Below are positions 14,132-25,271 of a stretch of DNA of 64,000 nt, piece after piece. Under the pieces are notes generated by a model, which was given only the letters and a program-made list of their open reading frames with translations, made no database searches and had not been told where the DNA came from. The stretch covers positions 124,001-188,000 of the forward strand of contig SPDT01000008.1 in NCBI GenBank assembly GCA_008477525.1. Reading direction: 5' to 3'. The stretch comes from Hypomyces perniciosus. Its lineage: Eukaryota; Ascomycota; Sordariomycetes; Hypocreales; Hypocreaceae. The position numbers and the translations under genes were made by a program. Positions within the stretch are counted from its first letter, which is position 1. The number at the start of each line of letters is the position of its first letter.

Positions 14132-14393
14132 TGTCAGAGACCCTCTTTGGGGCAGACGGATCGGGCAAGGGGCTGCGACCCTAGGGAAAAGTAGAGGAGG
14201 TTGAAGAGCAGTCACTTAGAGGAGAGATAGGTGCGAGCAAGCAGGTAATAAGCGAGAAACTAATAGTTAGGTATAGCAGCAGTAGTTTACTGGTCTCTGA
14301 AGTTCTATATCTTCAGCGACCATAGTTGCTCTTATATATATATTCCGGCCTATATAATATCATAAGAGCTCTAGAGCTTCTGGTCTCCTAACA
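14132..14393 (-). repeat. Gypsy-A1 3' LTR (262 bp), lightly mutated
   Basis: Plus-strand ends are TGTCAGAGACC and GGTCTCCTAACA, so the LTR has TG...CA termini. It matches the three other Gypsy-A LTRs in length (262 bp each). It keeps far more G and C than its partner at 21,318-21,579, for example GGGGCAGACGGATCGGGCAA against a heavily TA-converted version there. The difference is mostly C-to-T and G-to-A transitions. Confidence 0.92.
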
Positions 14394-14410
14394 GGCTGCC
14401 CCCCCTTTTA
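14394..14410 (-). promoter_or_regulatory. Gypsy-A1 polypurine tract
   Basis: On the minus strand this reads TAAAAGGGGGGGCAGCC immediately before the 3' LTR. The same tract precedes the 3' LTR of Gypsy-A2 at 47,354-47,370. It is the expected plus-strand primer for reverse transcription and fixes the element's orientation. Confidence 0.75.
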
Positions 14411-15020
14411 TAGTATCGACCTTAATGCCGGCAAGGACCCTATATCTAACCAGCTCTTTTCCGGCTTTTAATACCCTATTGCTATACTAAACAGCAACTA
14501 TTTCCTATATAGATGCTTCTTTAAGCCCTAGACTTAAATATTTCAGTATATACTTAATAGCCTAAAAAGTTTCTAACCTTATAGTTTAAAAGTACACTTC
14601 CATGCAATTGGATTTAAAAGGTAGCAGAGAAATCCTATATAATAAGCCAACCCTTTACTGTTAATGTATAAGTCATTCACTCTATTTTTCTTCTCTTAAT
14701 TTACTACCATATACAAATATACTGTATATATTCTTACCCTACTTTTCTTTTCTCTTATAACTTTAATTCCCATTTACTTTTCTCTTTTCCTTTTTTTCTT
14801 CCTCTTTATCTCTCTCGCCCTCTCTCTCTTTATAAGCGCTTTTTCTATAAGTATTCCTTCCTCTCACTTTTTATTACCAGTTAACCTATTATACAATAGC
14901 AGTTCTTTTCTTTTAGTTTAGCCTGCCACTATAAGTTCTCTTCTTCCTTCTGCAATAAATATCGCCGCTTTATAAGTTTTCTATAGCTAATTCCTTACTA
15001 CGACTTCCTATCTAACACGC

Positions 15021-15224
15021 TTATAGCCCGGTTTCAGAAAATGACAGCAATCTTGCGGCATCCGAGAACCTTAACATAGCGAGCCCGTCTTCGCTTGCAG
15101 CCAGTGCTATCTCGGTTACGTCTCTATTAGAATACCCTCCCCCTAAGATTGCCACGCCCTCGCCAGCAAAACGCCGCAAAGCCGCTGGCAATTTAACCCA
15201 GTAGGTATTCTTATACAGATACAA
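15021..15224 (-). CDS. 67-codon open frame in the 3' non-pol region of Gypsy-A1
   Basis: An uninterrupted frame of 67 codons downstream of the chromodomain and upstream of the 3' LTR. It begins MYLYKNTYWVKLPAALRRFA and contains ILGGGYSNRDVTEIAL and AMLRFSDAARLLSFSETGL. The block is conspicuously GC-normal beside RIP-damaged neighbours. The corresponding block in Gypsy-A2 (46,561-46,732) aligns residue by residue but carries a stop and several G-to-A changes, and its first codons are displaced by a 78-bp insertion. I do not recognise a family. It may be an accessory frame of the element, a captured host fragment, or a chance frame in an unmutated patch. Confidence 0.3.
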   Translation of the reverse strand: MYLYKNTYWVKLPAALRRFAGEGVAILGGGYSNRDVTEIALAASEDGLAMLRFSDAARLLSFSETGL

Positions 15225-16084
15225 CTATTAGCCACTGCTAACTCGCTATAAACGCCCCGCCCTATACTGTTATTATTTTAACCTTTTAATTAAATAGAAT
15301 GTAAAGTTAAGAAAAAAACCTCTTTAATGCTATAATAATAAATATAAGTTTTATATAATTAGAAAGCAAAACTTTCTATATTAACTTATATTATACTAGC
15401 TGCTTTTAAGAAATATTTTTATTATTTCTTAAATAATAAATTATATAATTTAATTGCCTATTAATTTATTAATGCTATTAAGGCATTAATTTAATATTCT
15501 TAAAAGTCCCCTATTAATAAAGTAAATACTTTAGTATTACGTTTTTATTATATAATAGCAGCTAATAAGAACCTAGTCTATAATAGCACTATTATAAGTC
15601 TAATATAAAAAGAACCTTATATCGATGCAATAGAAGTCAGGCTTAGCTAAAGAGTAAAAAGAGAAAGAGTCTGCAGTGAACGAGCAGCATTGCCGCTAAA
15701 ACTTAAAGCACTTAAACCTTTCAGTTGCTCTCAATTAGGCAAACTCTCTCGCCACTATTACTGCTGTTATGTATACTTTTATTCCGGTATATGTTTCTTT
15801 ATTCGTAATAGGCAGTTCTTAGTTAATTACTGTATAATATATTAGTGTACTGAAATTCTTGTATTTCTTTAGGTATATCCTACTATTATAAAAGATTGCG
15901 ATAAGGTGCTGTTTAGAGATAAAGAGAACTAGTTATTATTTAGTAGTAGTATTGCCGCTTATTTGCTGCAAGATGTATACTGTTGCGAGTTTGTTTTCTG
16001 TTTTTAATTAACTGGTTAAAACTGCGCAGTACCCTGCTCCCTTTAACTTTATGACGCTTAATAGTAGTAGTTTTCTTTTGCTAA

Positions 16085-16177
16085 GTATTATCAGTCTCTG
16101 GGTAGTCTTTCCACTTGATTAAGTATAAGCGTTGTGTCCCCTTATACTTGTAATTAACAATTTTCTCAATTTCGAAT
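16085..16177 (-). pseudogene. Chromodomain at the C-terminus of Gypsy-A1 integrase
   Basis: The minus strand reads FEIEKIVNYKYKGTQRLYL and then IKWKDYPETDNT, followed by a stop where Trp is expected in the usual ...NTW motif. This is the chromodomain core (aromatic FEVEKI start, YLVKWKGY centre) found at the integrase end of chromoviruses, where it directs integration to marked chromatin. The Gypsy-A2 copy at about 45,485-45,580 is more degraded. Good assignment; the polyprotein as a whole is dead. Confidence 0.85.
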
Positions 16178-18209
16178 ATCTCTTTAGCGCTAAAAGGGTG
16201 ATCTGTTGGCTTAGAAGGTTCTCCCTCGCAGCTATAATACGGCTTAAGATTTATAATATTGAAAACATTATGAATTTTAACAGAAGATAAAAGACGAATT
16301 TAATATACTAATCCACTTATTCCAATTTGGCGTTTAATCTAGTAAATATTAATATACTTTTTAGCGAGTTTTTTGCTGGGTCGCCGGAGTTTTAGGTATT
16401 TTATAGAAAGTAATACCTAATTGCTAACAGCGAATTTCTTTTTAAGTTAATAAGTATTATACTACTTTTTATATTCTTTTTAGCTTTATTATAGTATTTA
16501 TTCAGCTATTTTACAGGTAGCTCAAAGCTCTTTTACCCTTATAATAGTATCAGTACAATATCTATAGTAGGTTAATCTATTATAACCCAAAGCGTTAAAC
16601 TTATAGCTAAGCAGTAAAAAAGCTAGTGAGTAACTGGTTATAGAATATTTAGCACTATTATATATAAATTAAATAAAAGATAATTTTACAGCCAGTTATC
16701 CTGTTATTTACTGTAAAAAAAATGTAAATAATACTTTAAGGCTTAATTTTGCTGTTTAGTTTAACTATTAGTCTATAGGTAAAAAGTGGTGCTAAGTTAC
16801 TATTTATAAGCAAGTAGGTAATAGAAACTTCGCCAAAATCTAGATTTAAACAATCAATCTCTATTAAAAACAATTCCTTATAGTATTTTAAAAATTAGGT
16901 AAATATATTTTATAAAAAGGTCAGCGACTCCGCTGCTTATAATATATACTGTTATAGGTATATATAAGGTATATTTTATATATCGATTAACGATAATAAA
17001 AATCATATTATATAAGTATTTGCCTTTATAGTTTAGGATTTCCAGTAAATCTATAATAAAATCTATAGAAATTTCTTTAAAAGGTTTTTCTAGTATTAAT
17101 AATAAAGCAAGTTCGCTATAAGGCCAATAAATTCTCGCCTTTATTATCTAATAAACATAATATATAGATATATAATACTTAATATCTCGCTTTATGCCTT
17201 GCTAATAATAAGTTAATATAATATATTTTAAAGTATAATTAACTCTTTAATATCTAGCAGTTAAATTATTATAAAGTAACATTAAAATCTTAATATAAAG
17301 ACCTATTAGTATATAGACTCTGCCCTAGTAATTACTATAAAATATATTAACTACTCCCTAGCTCTAAACCTTTTATTAAATAAAGTAATATCTTTATTAA
17401 GCTTATAAAACAGCTAAGCGTAAAGACTTTTATAATTTTAGCAGTAAACCTGCAGTAGTCTGCTATATAACCTATAAACCAGCAGTTATAACTTTAGCTA
17501 CTATACTCTGCAAGTAAACTATCTACTAAGTAGCATTTAATCCTTATCCCTTAACTTAGGGCAACACTAAAGTAACGCTCCTGTCTATAGGCGACCTTAT
17601 ATATTCCTAGTTACTATAGTGCACTGCTATAAATCCCTTTAGTTTATATAGGCTATTAGCTTCTATACTATAAAAATACTGCAAAATTATTAATATATAG
17701 CTTTACTGTAATTCTTTAATTTTAGTAAGATTATAAAAATCAAGGCATTAAGATAAAGCATTAGCAGGGTTAAACTTCCTTAGCCTATACTTAATACAAA
17801 AATTAAATAAAGCTAGTTTATTAAAAGCCTCTGCCTGCTAGTATAAAAGCTTCTACTTATCTGCAAAGTAACAGTAGTTAAGATAGTCCATTATAATCTA
17901 AATCTCTATACCTATATAAGCCAGATAGTGTCTTTACATTTAAAAAGCCTTTATAATAGTAAGAAATTTAGTATTAAGGGTATAATAATATAATTCAAAA
18001 CTATTTAGCTTTTTTAATATATACACTATAGGGTGCCAGGCATCTCGCTAGTATTAAGCTAGTACTGCCTTAATTGTATAGTTTAATATATTTGTTTTTA
18101 TATAAATCGGCGCTTTTAGGTTATAATATATTAAAATAGGTTTCTTTAATAACTTTCCTTTAAGCTATTAAAAAGCTTTAAAAGCACTAGGCTTTAGCTA
18201 TAACGAACC

Positions 18210-18285
18210 TGTCAGACCACAAATCCAGTAAAAGTGAAGCTCTACACAATCTGCATAGATAAGTGACCTTATATGCTATGTGACA
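18210..18285 (-). repeat. TRIM terminal repeat, left copy (76 bp)
   Basis: Starts TGTCAGACCACAAATCC and ends ATGCTATGTGACA. It pairs with 18,554-18,629. Confidence 0.88.
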
Positions 18286-18553
18286 CACCCCCCAGGTGCG
18301 ATAGTCTAGATAGAGCGCCTGTATTCCCTGTAATCCTATATAAAGGGCAGGGCGCAGAGGACTTTTCTGCTAACCTTAACTGTGGCTGCAGTGCCTAGAT
18401 CTGGTTAAACTAGGACTTTCTTCGGCTTTATTTTAATTCCCCTGAATAAATAGTAGGAACCCTAGCGTATTTTAATTCCTCTAGGATAGAATTGAACTTG
18501 TAACCTGGAGCTATATCGGATAATTTCGCGCGAAACGATACCGGGCTTATAAC

Positions 18554-18629
18554 TGTTAGACCATAAATCCAGCAAAAGTGAAGCTCCACACAATCTGCAT
18601 AGATAAGTAACCTTATATACTATATGACA
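18554..18629 (-). repeat. TRIM terminal repeat, right copy (76 bp)
   Basis: Starts TGTTAGACCATAAATCC and ends ATACTATATGACA. It differs from the left copy by seven C/T or G/A changes and no indels. Confidence 0.88.
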
Positions 18630-21317
18630 GAACCTTTTTACTTTTTATAAGTAAGATCTATTAAAGGTACTGTAATTTTACTATAATTGTTAATAAAGTG
18701 ATAGTAAAACCCTGTAAATCCTAGAAATATAAAGATATTATAAACGCTTTTAGGTACTAGCTATTTAGCAACAGCTTAAATATATAACTATTTTATCTTA
18801 ATTCTATAAAGTATAATAATATATTTAAAGAAAGGTATTAAAGTAATATAAAAGATGCATTTATTAATATTAATATATAGTTTTGCGTTTTATAACTTTT
18901 TAAAAACCTAGCAAATATACTATATATACTTTTTAAGGGTATAGCTATAGATTAATATATTATTAAAATCTATAAATTAAATAAGATTAACTAAATTTTA
19001 TAGTGTATTATTAATATATTGCTGAAAAGTTATAGTGGAATTTATAAGGCTAAATAGTATAATATTACACTTAAAGTATCTATATTAACAGTAAAATGCC
19101 ATCTTTTACTTATCTTTTTCGCAGATAGGTATCTAGTGATATATATCCTTTGAATTAAGCTTAGTGAAAATTTTAGTATATAAGAGTCTGTTAAGAATCT
19201 CAGAAATTAATAGTAAAGGAGTGTGGTTCTTGTAAGCTATCTTGTTTAAAGCATGGAAATTAATATATATTTGCAGTTTACTGCCTTTCTTTAGTATAAA
19301 AATTATAAAGGCACCTGCAGGACTAATAGACTGCCAAATCCATATATTCTATAATGCTTTTTCTAAATACTTGCAGAGACCTTCCAGCCCTTTTAATACT
19401 AGGTTATAGATAAGACTTTATAAAGGGATTTTCCTATTTTTTAACTCAATAATATACTGTCGACTTACTAATACATTAACAGCTTCTTTTATAGAGAAGA
19501 CACTAGTAAAAAAATATATAAGAAGCAATTTTAAATATAAGGCCGACTTATAGTCTTTTAGGGAAGTAGCTTTATTTAAGTTAAAAGATAGTAAGTCTTT
19601 TAAAGCTTTTAACTTAACTTCCAGCTTCGTTTCAGTTATTAATATAAAAGCTACTTAGGCTTCTTTAATAGCTTATTATAGCTGCTTTTTAAAGGCTATT
19701 AAAGTAATAGAATCCCTAGTTAAAGGATAATTCTATTAATTATATTTCTAGGAAAGGGTAAGATTAGCTTCCTGAAATTAAAGTCTTTTTAAAATAAAGT
19801 CTTTTAAGCTATTAGCGATAACGCAATAAAGTAGCTACTTTTTCTCTACTCCCTAATTATTAACTATCTTTATAAATATATCTATATAGCTATAAGTTAT
19901 AGTAAAAATACTTAGGAAAATAGCAGTAAATTTAAAAGCCAGTAATAGACTTCTTAATTAATCCTTATATTATAAAGAGATAATATAAACATTACTGCCA
20001 GGATTAAACAAGGTATTTATATATTGCTAATAGTTACCTAGCCGCATTTTCCCCAGTTATCTTATAGGTAGATCTATATAGCAATTATATTCCTAGGCTT
20101 AATAAACTGCAGGTTTAGTATTTCTGCCAGTAAAGTATAGCTATATAGGGTTATTGTACTTTTTAATAAAGTAATACTTACTATTACACTTTATATAATC
20201 AAGAGCTTAGCAGGAGGTCTTATAATAAAGACTACTATATTTCCAATAAATTACTAAGTTAAAAAGGTTTCTCTATTCTCTTAAACCTCTAGATATTTCA
20301 GTTATTATATTCTTTAAAGTATTAGCGGTATAATCTTAGTATAATCCCTATTAACTAATAGGTCTAGTCTTTCTATATCTTTTTTAAGATTAAGATTCCT
20401 ATTAAAAGCTATTTGCATTACTAGTATAGCTATATATAAAAGTCTTAACAATTATACTAGTATAAATTAACTCTTACTAGGTTATAAGGATTTTATAGTA
20501 AAGTATCTGCTTATTTATTACAGGGGAGAGATACTATAAAAATATATAAATCTTAAGCTATAAAGGAGTTATCTCAGGGAATTCACTTTTAATAATCTTA
20601 AATTAAAAGAGGAATAACTAAAAATTCTATCCAGCAGCTTAATATAGGCGAAAGATCTATAAAGTCGCTTTATAGCACCTAGTTTAGCTATCGCGATTAT
20701 TATCCTTAAGCTATTAACGAAATTTATTTTAAGTAATTAATTTAATAAATCCGCCTTTCTCTTTAAAATAGCTAACCTATCACTATTAAATATCTCCTTT
20801 TAAGCAGGAAGCAGTATAGGTAATTTTATAAGCTATTTAAAAAAAGGTATTAATAGACAATTTAAACTGCCCTTTAATAATAATAAAAAAAGTCTATAAT
20901 TCTGCCTAAAACTTTCCTTTATAATAAAAAGCTTAAATTTATACTTTGCCTTAATTGCCTTTATAAAGTCATTTTAAACTAGCAGTATATAATAAGCTAG
21001 TTATAGGCGATAAACCATTAATCTCTAAGAGTTTAAAAAAAAGGTTCTCCCTTTAAAAAAAAGTATTTAAATATTTCCTCTTTAAATATATTTACTATTT
21101 ATCTTTTATTTACTAAATATAAGCATTAAGTTCTTTTTCTATAAATAAAATACTATTTAAAAGGCCCAGTTAATAATCTAAAAGAGTAACTCTACTTAAA
21201 AGTCTTTATATTTAAAATATAGCCTCTTTATTAAAGGTAAACTGGTTATTTGCTGCTAAAAGCATCTTTAACTTTAATAGTCCTTTTACCTTTACTAGGA
21301 ATAAAGAGAGACTAGTA

Positions 21318-21579
21318 TATTAAAGACCCTCTTTAAAGTAAACAGATTAGGTAAAGGGCTATAACCTTAAAGAAAAGTAAAGGAGGTTAAAGAGCAGTTA
21401 CTTAAAGGAGAGATAGGTATAAATAAGCAGGTAATAAGCTAGAAACTAATAGTTAAGTATAGCAGTAGTAGTTTACTAGTCTCTAAAGTTCTATATCTTT
21501 AGGGACTACAGTTACTCTTATATATATATTCCGGCCTATATAATATTATAAAAGCTTTAAAGCTTCCGGTCTCTTAATA
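21318..21579 (-). repeat. Gypsy-A1 5' LTR (262 bp), heavily mutated
   Basis: Starts TATTAAAGACC and ends GGTCTCTTAATA, the RIP-converted versions of TGTCAGAGACC and GGTCTCTTGACA. Its length equals that of the other Gypsy-A LTRs. The duplicated target GGCTA follows at 21,580-21,584. Confidence 0.9.
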
Positions 21580-21584
21580 GGCTA

Positions 21585-21945
21585 ATAGGTTTATTAAAGC
21601 TATAGTTTAATAAACTATCTTTAACTTTAAGGCAATAAAGGTTAATTTTAAGGTTTAAAGAGCCCTATCTTTTTTATAATAAAGCTTAGAAAATCTTTAT
21701 TATATTCTATATAGATAATATTTTAATTATATATTATTATAATAATAAAGCTTTTTATATTAAGCTATTAAATACTTTAAAAGTAAAGTATAAGCTTTAT
21801 AGTAAAGGAGATATATAGTGGTTTTTAAGGATTAAAATTACCTGCAACTTTATAGAGTATAGGATATACCTTTCCTATAAGATTTATATTAAGAAAATTA
21901 CGAAACAATTTAGGCTTAATAAAGGAATATAGCTTTTTATAATTC
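21585..21945 (+). pseudogene. Copia-A fragment 2: central and C-terminal RT
   Basis: Continues the Copia-A reverse transcriptase that stops at 14,131. Joining across the GGCTA duplication keeps the frame. The catalytic region survives as FYIDNILIIYY, a RIP-mutated YVDDIL box, followed by a KYKLYSKGDI segment equivalent to KDLG...FLGI. The fragment ends at the target duplication AATTC (21,941-21,945) of the next insertion, LTR-X, and resumes in frame at 34,996. Confidence 0.88.
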
Positions 21946-22165
21946 TGTTAAAAAGGAGGGCTAAAAAGCAAGGATTTAAGTATATTTAAGTAACCTTCCT
22001 ATTTTAGCTAAACCCGGAATTAGGCCTAATGCTAGGACCGAGTCCCTAAAGGAACTTTAATGTAAGTCAGGAAATTTCTATTATTTTCAACAATAACAAT
22101 GAAGCTAGGACTAGCTATCCAGCCTACCCTAGACTCAATACAATACTTACAATAGGCATTGTAAG
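21946..22165. repeat. LTR-X copy 1, left part (split by LINEs)
   Basis: Starts TGTTAAAAAGGAGGGC and matches the inverted 3' part of the intact LTR-X at 24,692-25,271. It is interrupted after AATAGGCATTGTAAG (22,151-22,165) by the LINE pair and continues at 34,616. The AATTC on its left reappears at 34,991-34,995, so the whole was a single solo LTR in Copia-A. Confidence 0.88.
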
Positions 22166-24691
22166 CACAACTAACCCAACTTCCCTCCTATAACACCAGG
22201 TCTTAGTACCTTGTATTAATGTTTTCGCACGCAATATTACTAATACACTAACAATTCACTAAAGCCTTTACTCGCAATGGCCTTAAAGCCCGCAAGCAGT
22301 AGCTCCTTTAACCTAGGAACGTGTATACCTAGGAAGCTTTAGCAGAAAGCAAGGAATATTATCTTTACAGGGGCAGAAATAGAACTTTACTTTAATACTA
22401 TTACTGCTAAGCCTGGCACTAAGCTAGGGGAAGGCTAGTATATTGAAATATACTTAAACTTAAAGCCTAATATTAACAGTAACTGCAATTCCTTAATATC
22501 CAGTCTACTAAACTCTTTACCACTATCCTTTATATAATTAACTGCCAGAATTAATACTTTTAAAGCCTTAGAAAGCATTAAAGCTAATAGCCAGGCTTTA
22601 TTTAAGGACTATATAGCTATTCTCTATATAGTCTATAAAGTATTTAATAATACTGTTATTTAGTTTTTAATAGGCAGAAAATATAATATTGCTATTGAGA
22701 TAACTTAAGGCTTTATTAACTATTATAGTAATAATAATATTACTGTTAAACTATAATTTAAAGCCATTTAAAACTTTTATACTAGTAAACTTTATACTAG
22801 CCTCCCGCCTAATGCATTACACTAAACGCGCTCTTAAATATATACTGCTACTAAGGCGCATTAGACAGGAATCCCTTTAGCTGGCGTTAGGGATAACCTA
22901 TAAGTCTTTATTAAGCTAGACCCAGGATTAGCAGTATAGCAATATAAGGCGTATTGTATTTATATAATAGTTATAGGAATTATTAATAAAAGACTTAAAG
23001 TAATCCCCTAGATATTATTAATAAAGACAGGATAGTCAGTAACCCTAGCTAACTAAGAGATTAAATAACAGCTTTTTAATAAAGAGATTAAGATTAATGC
23101 CTGTCTAGGCGCTATAAAGGTTAAAGCGGCCTAGTAATAGTTTATATATATAGTTCTAGGCTGCCTAGAGAAACTCTTAAGTTCTTTTAATAATATAAAA
23201 GTAAACTACTTTAAAGCTGTTAAGCTAAAAGTAAAGATATAGACTAAATAAGATCTAGTTAATATCTGGTTCCTTAAATAACTAAACTAAAACTAGTAAA
23301 GGAAAATAGTATTACTCTTTTTCTTTAAACTATTTAATAAAAGATTTACTTTCTTTAACTTTAGCAGAATAGTAAAACTAATATAGAAAACTACTCTTTT
23401 ACTATAATATAAAACCTACTAAAACTTTTACCCTTAATAAATATATTAAAGGAAACCTAAATGCCGCCTCTATAGTGGCCTTAAATATAAAATACAGGTC
23501 TATCTATTAAATATTTAATGCGTTAACTGCTTAAAGCTATATAAGGCTATATACTAACAGTGCCTAGCTAAACCTTTCTGCAGCTATAGAAAGCTAATAT
23601 ATCTCTTAAACGCGAAACTATAGGAAGTTTAATAATAAAAGGTAAAGATCTTTTAATAAACCTACCTTATAGTCTTTAGGCCTTTAAGTAATATAATAGC
23701 GACTGGCCCCCCTTTATTACTATATATAGCAGCAGTAAAAAGGCTATTATAGTCTTAAGTAATTGGAAAAAGGGAATGCTTAAAGACAATAACCCCTAGC
23801 AATTTAAATAAATCCTAGGAAATTTAATTAAAATAAAAGAAATAATAAAACCTAGAGAATATTTTAGGCTAATATTAGTAAATTAAAGCTAGTATATAAT
23901 ACTGCCTTTACTTTTACATCCAAAAAAGGCTATAATATTATTTTAATATAAAAACTATATATAGATATTACTTAAAAGGAATACTATTATATAATATAAT
24001 ATAAAGGATTCTAGACCTTCTCTTTAATAATAACCTAGGTAGACTGCAGTACCTGCCTATAAGTCTTTATATATATAAACAGGAAAATAGGAATTTAAGC
24101 CAAATAACTATTTATTAAAACTACTTAGGATCTCTTTTAAGTCCGCGTTAATAGAATTATAACTATTAACCTCTATAGAGAATATAGTATACTTAAAGCC
24201 TTTAACACTCTATTTATATAGCCAGTCGCTAAAAACTATATAATAGCTAGGGACTTTAATGCTATCTACTTTTTATAGTAGGCGACTAGTAACTGCAACT
24301 AAGGCGCACTAGTGGCCAACTAGGCCTTTAAAACTAGCCTTTCTCTCTTTAACCCATTAAATACTTTAACTTATATACTAGGCAATATAATTAACCTAAT
24401 ATTCTTAAATATACTACTAGTAGAAGCTATATTAAAAGAATACCTATTAACTAGCTTTAACTATACTATATTAAACATTATAATCCCAGCCTTAACCTAT
24501 TACCTAATATTACTTAAAGGGCTAAAGGTTAAAGGGGATAATAATAGAAAATGCTTTTTAGTATTAATTAAAGAAAGGATTTTACTTTTCCCCCCCCTTT
24601 AATTAATAGCAGTAGCTGTAGACTAAGCAGCTAAGGCATTATTATCTCTCCTCTATAAATCTACTAAAACAATAAACTGACTATTAAGTTA

Positions 24692-25271
24692 TATTGAAAT
24701 AACAAGGTTATACTAAACCTCATTTAAGTGTAGCTTCTAGGAAGGTGCACCCAACGCAGCAATAAGGAAACAACTAAGAGTCTAGTTGGGTTAACAATGG
24801 ATAAACAATTGAATTGTAACTGAACTAATAGCTAGAAAGCTATAGAATATCTAGTAATGTGCGGCTGGTATAGAAGTGATTGTTTAAACAATAGCTTTGT
24901 CTTCTACAATAGTCCTCCGACCTAATAATAGGTATGCGGTGGCAGAATTGGGTTTGTGGCTGCATTCCTTTTTTCCGTAAAATTCATTTATATATAAAAT
25001 CGGTCAAATCGACTCACGGCCATACAAACGGGAAACCATTTTAGTCAGATTTTTCACAATAGCCATTATGCCTATTGTATTGAGTCTAGGGTAGGCGGGG
25101 TAGCCGATCCTAGCTCAATTGTTATCGTTGAGGATAACAGAAATTTCCTGACTTACACCAAAGTTCCTCCGGAACTCGGTCCTAGCGTCGGGCCTAATTC
25201 CGGGTCTAGCCAGAATAGGAAGGTTACCCAATTACACAGAAATCCTTGCTTTTTAGCCCTCCTTTTTAACA
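24692..25271. repeat. LTR-X copy 2: intact solo LTR in LINE-1
   Basis: 580 bp, starting TATTGAAATAACAAGG and ending CCTCCTTTTTAACA. It is flanked by the perfect 5-bp duplication AGTTA (24,687-24,691 and 25,272-25,276). LINE-2 supplies the empty site near 31,400. Composition is near normal, so it is much less RIP-damaged than the surrounding LINE. It is inverted relative to LTR-X copy 1. No internal element sequence is attached, so it is a solo LTR formed by LTR-LTR recombination. The superfamily is uncertain; the TGTTGAAATAACA-type end is reminiscent of copia LTRs. Confidence 0.9.

Larger units (their letters stand above)
18210..18629 (-). mobile_element. TRIM-like miniature LTR retroelement inside Gypsy-A1
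   Basis: Two 76-bp direct repeats (18,210-18,285 and 18,554-18,629) bound a 268-bp non-coding core. Both repeats have TG...CA ends, and the 5-bp target duplication GAACC lies at 18,205-18,209 and 18,630-18,634. The repeats differ at seven sites, all transitions. On the minus strand a G-rich tract (CCTGGGGGGTG) directly precedes one repeat like a polypurine tract, so minus is the likely orientation. The core encodes nothing recognisable. It contains a TTTCGCGCGAAA palindrome and, on the minus strand, AAGTTCAATTC, which resembles a tRNA T-arm/B-box. Gypsy-A2 lacks the element at the equivalent site (about 43,435-43,455), giving an empty site. The size and layout fit TRIM/SMART elements, which move using enzymes of other LTR elements. 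Confidence 0.85.
14132..21579 (-). mobile_element. Gypsy-A1: nested Ty3 chromovirus, 7,448 bp, with flanking GGCTA duplication
   Basis: A complete LTR element inserted into the Copia-A reverse transcriptase. LTRs of 262 bp lie at 14,132-14,393 and 21,318-21,579. The 5-bp target duplication GGCTA lies at 14,127-14,131 and 21,580-21,584. Coding order runs right to left: gag/protease right of about 19,500, RT about 18,640-19,250, RNase H and integrase about 18,200-16,300, chromodomain at about 16,085-16,177. A polypurine tract (reverse complement of GCCCCCCCTTTTA) abuts the left LTR, so the left LTR is the 3' LTR. Most of pol is destroyed by RIP, but the 3' third (14.1-16.3 kb) is much less mutated. 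A second copy lies at 40,490-47,632. Confidence 0.93.

Noticed and set aside
18480..18553. tRNA gene inside the TRIM core
   Set aside because: Only the T-arm-like word is convincing; acceptor and anticodon stems do not pair.
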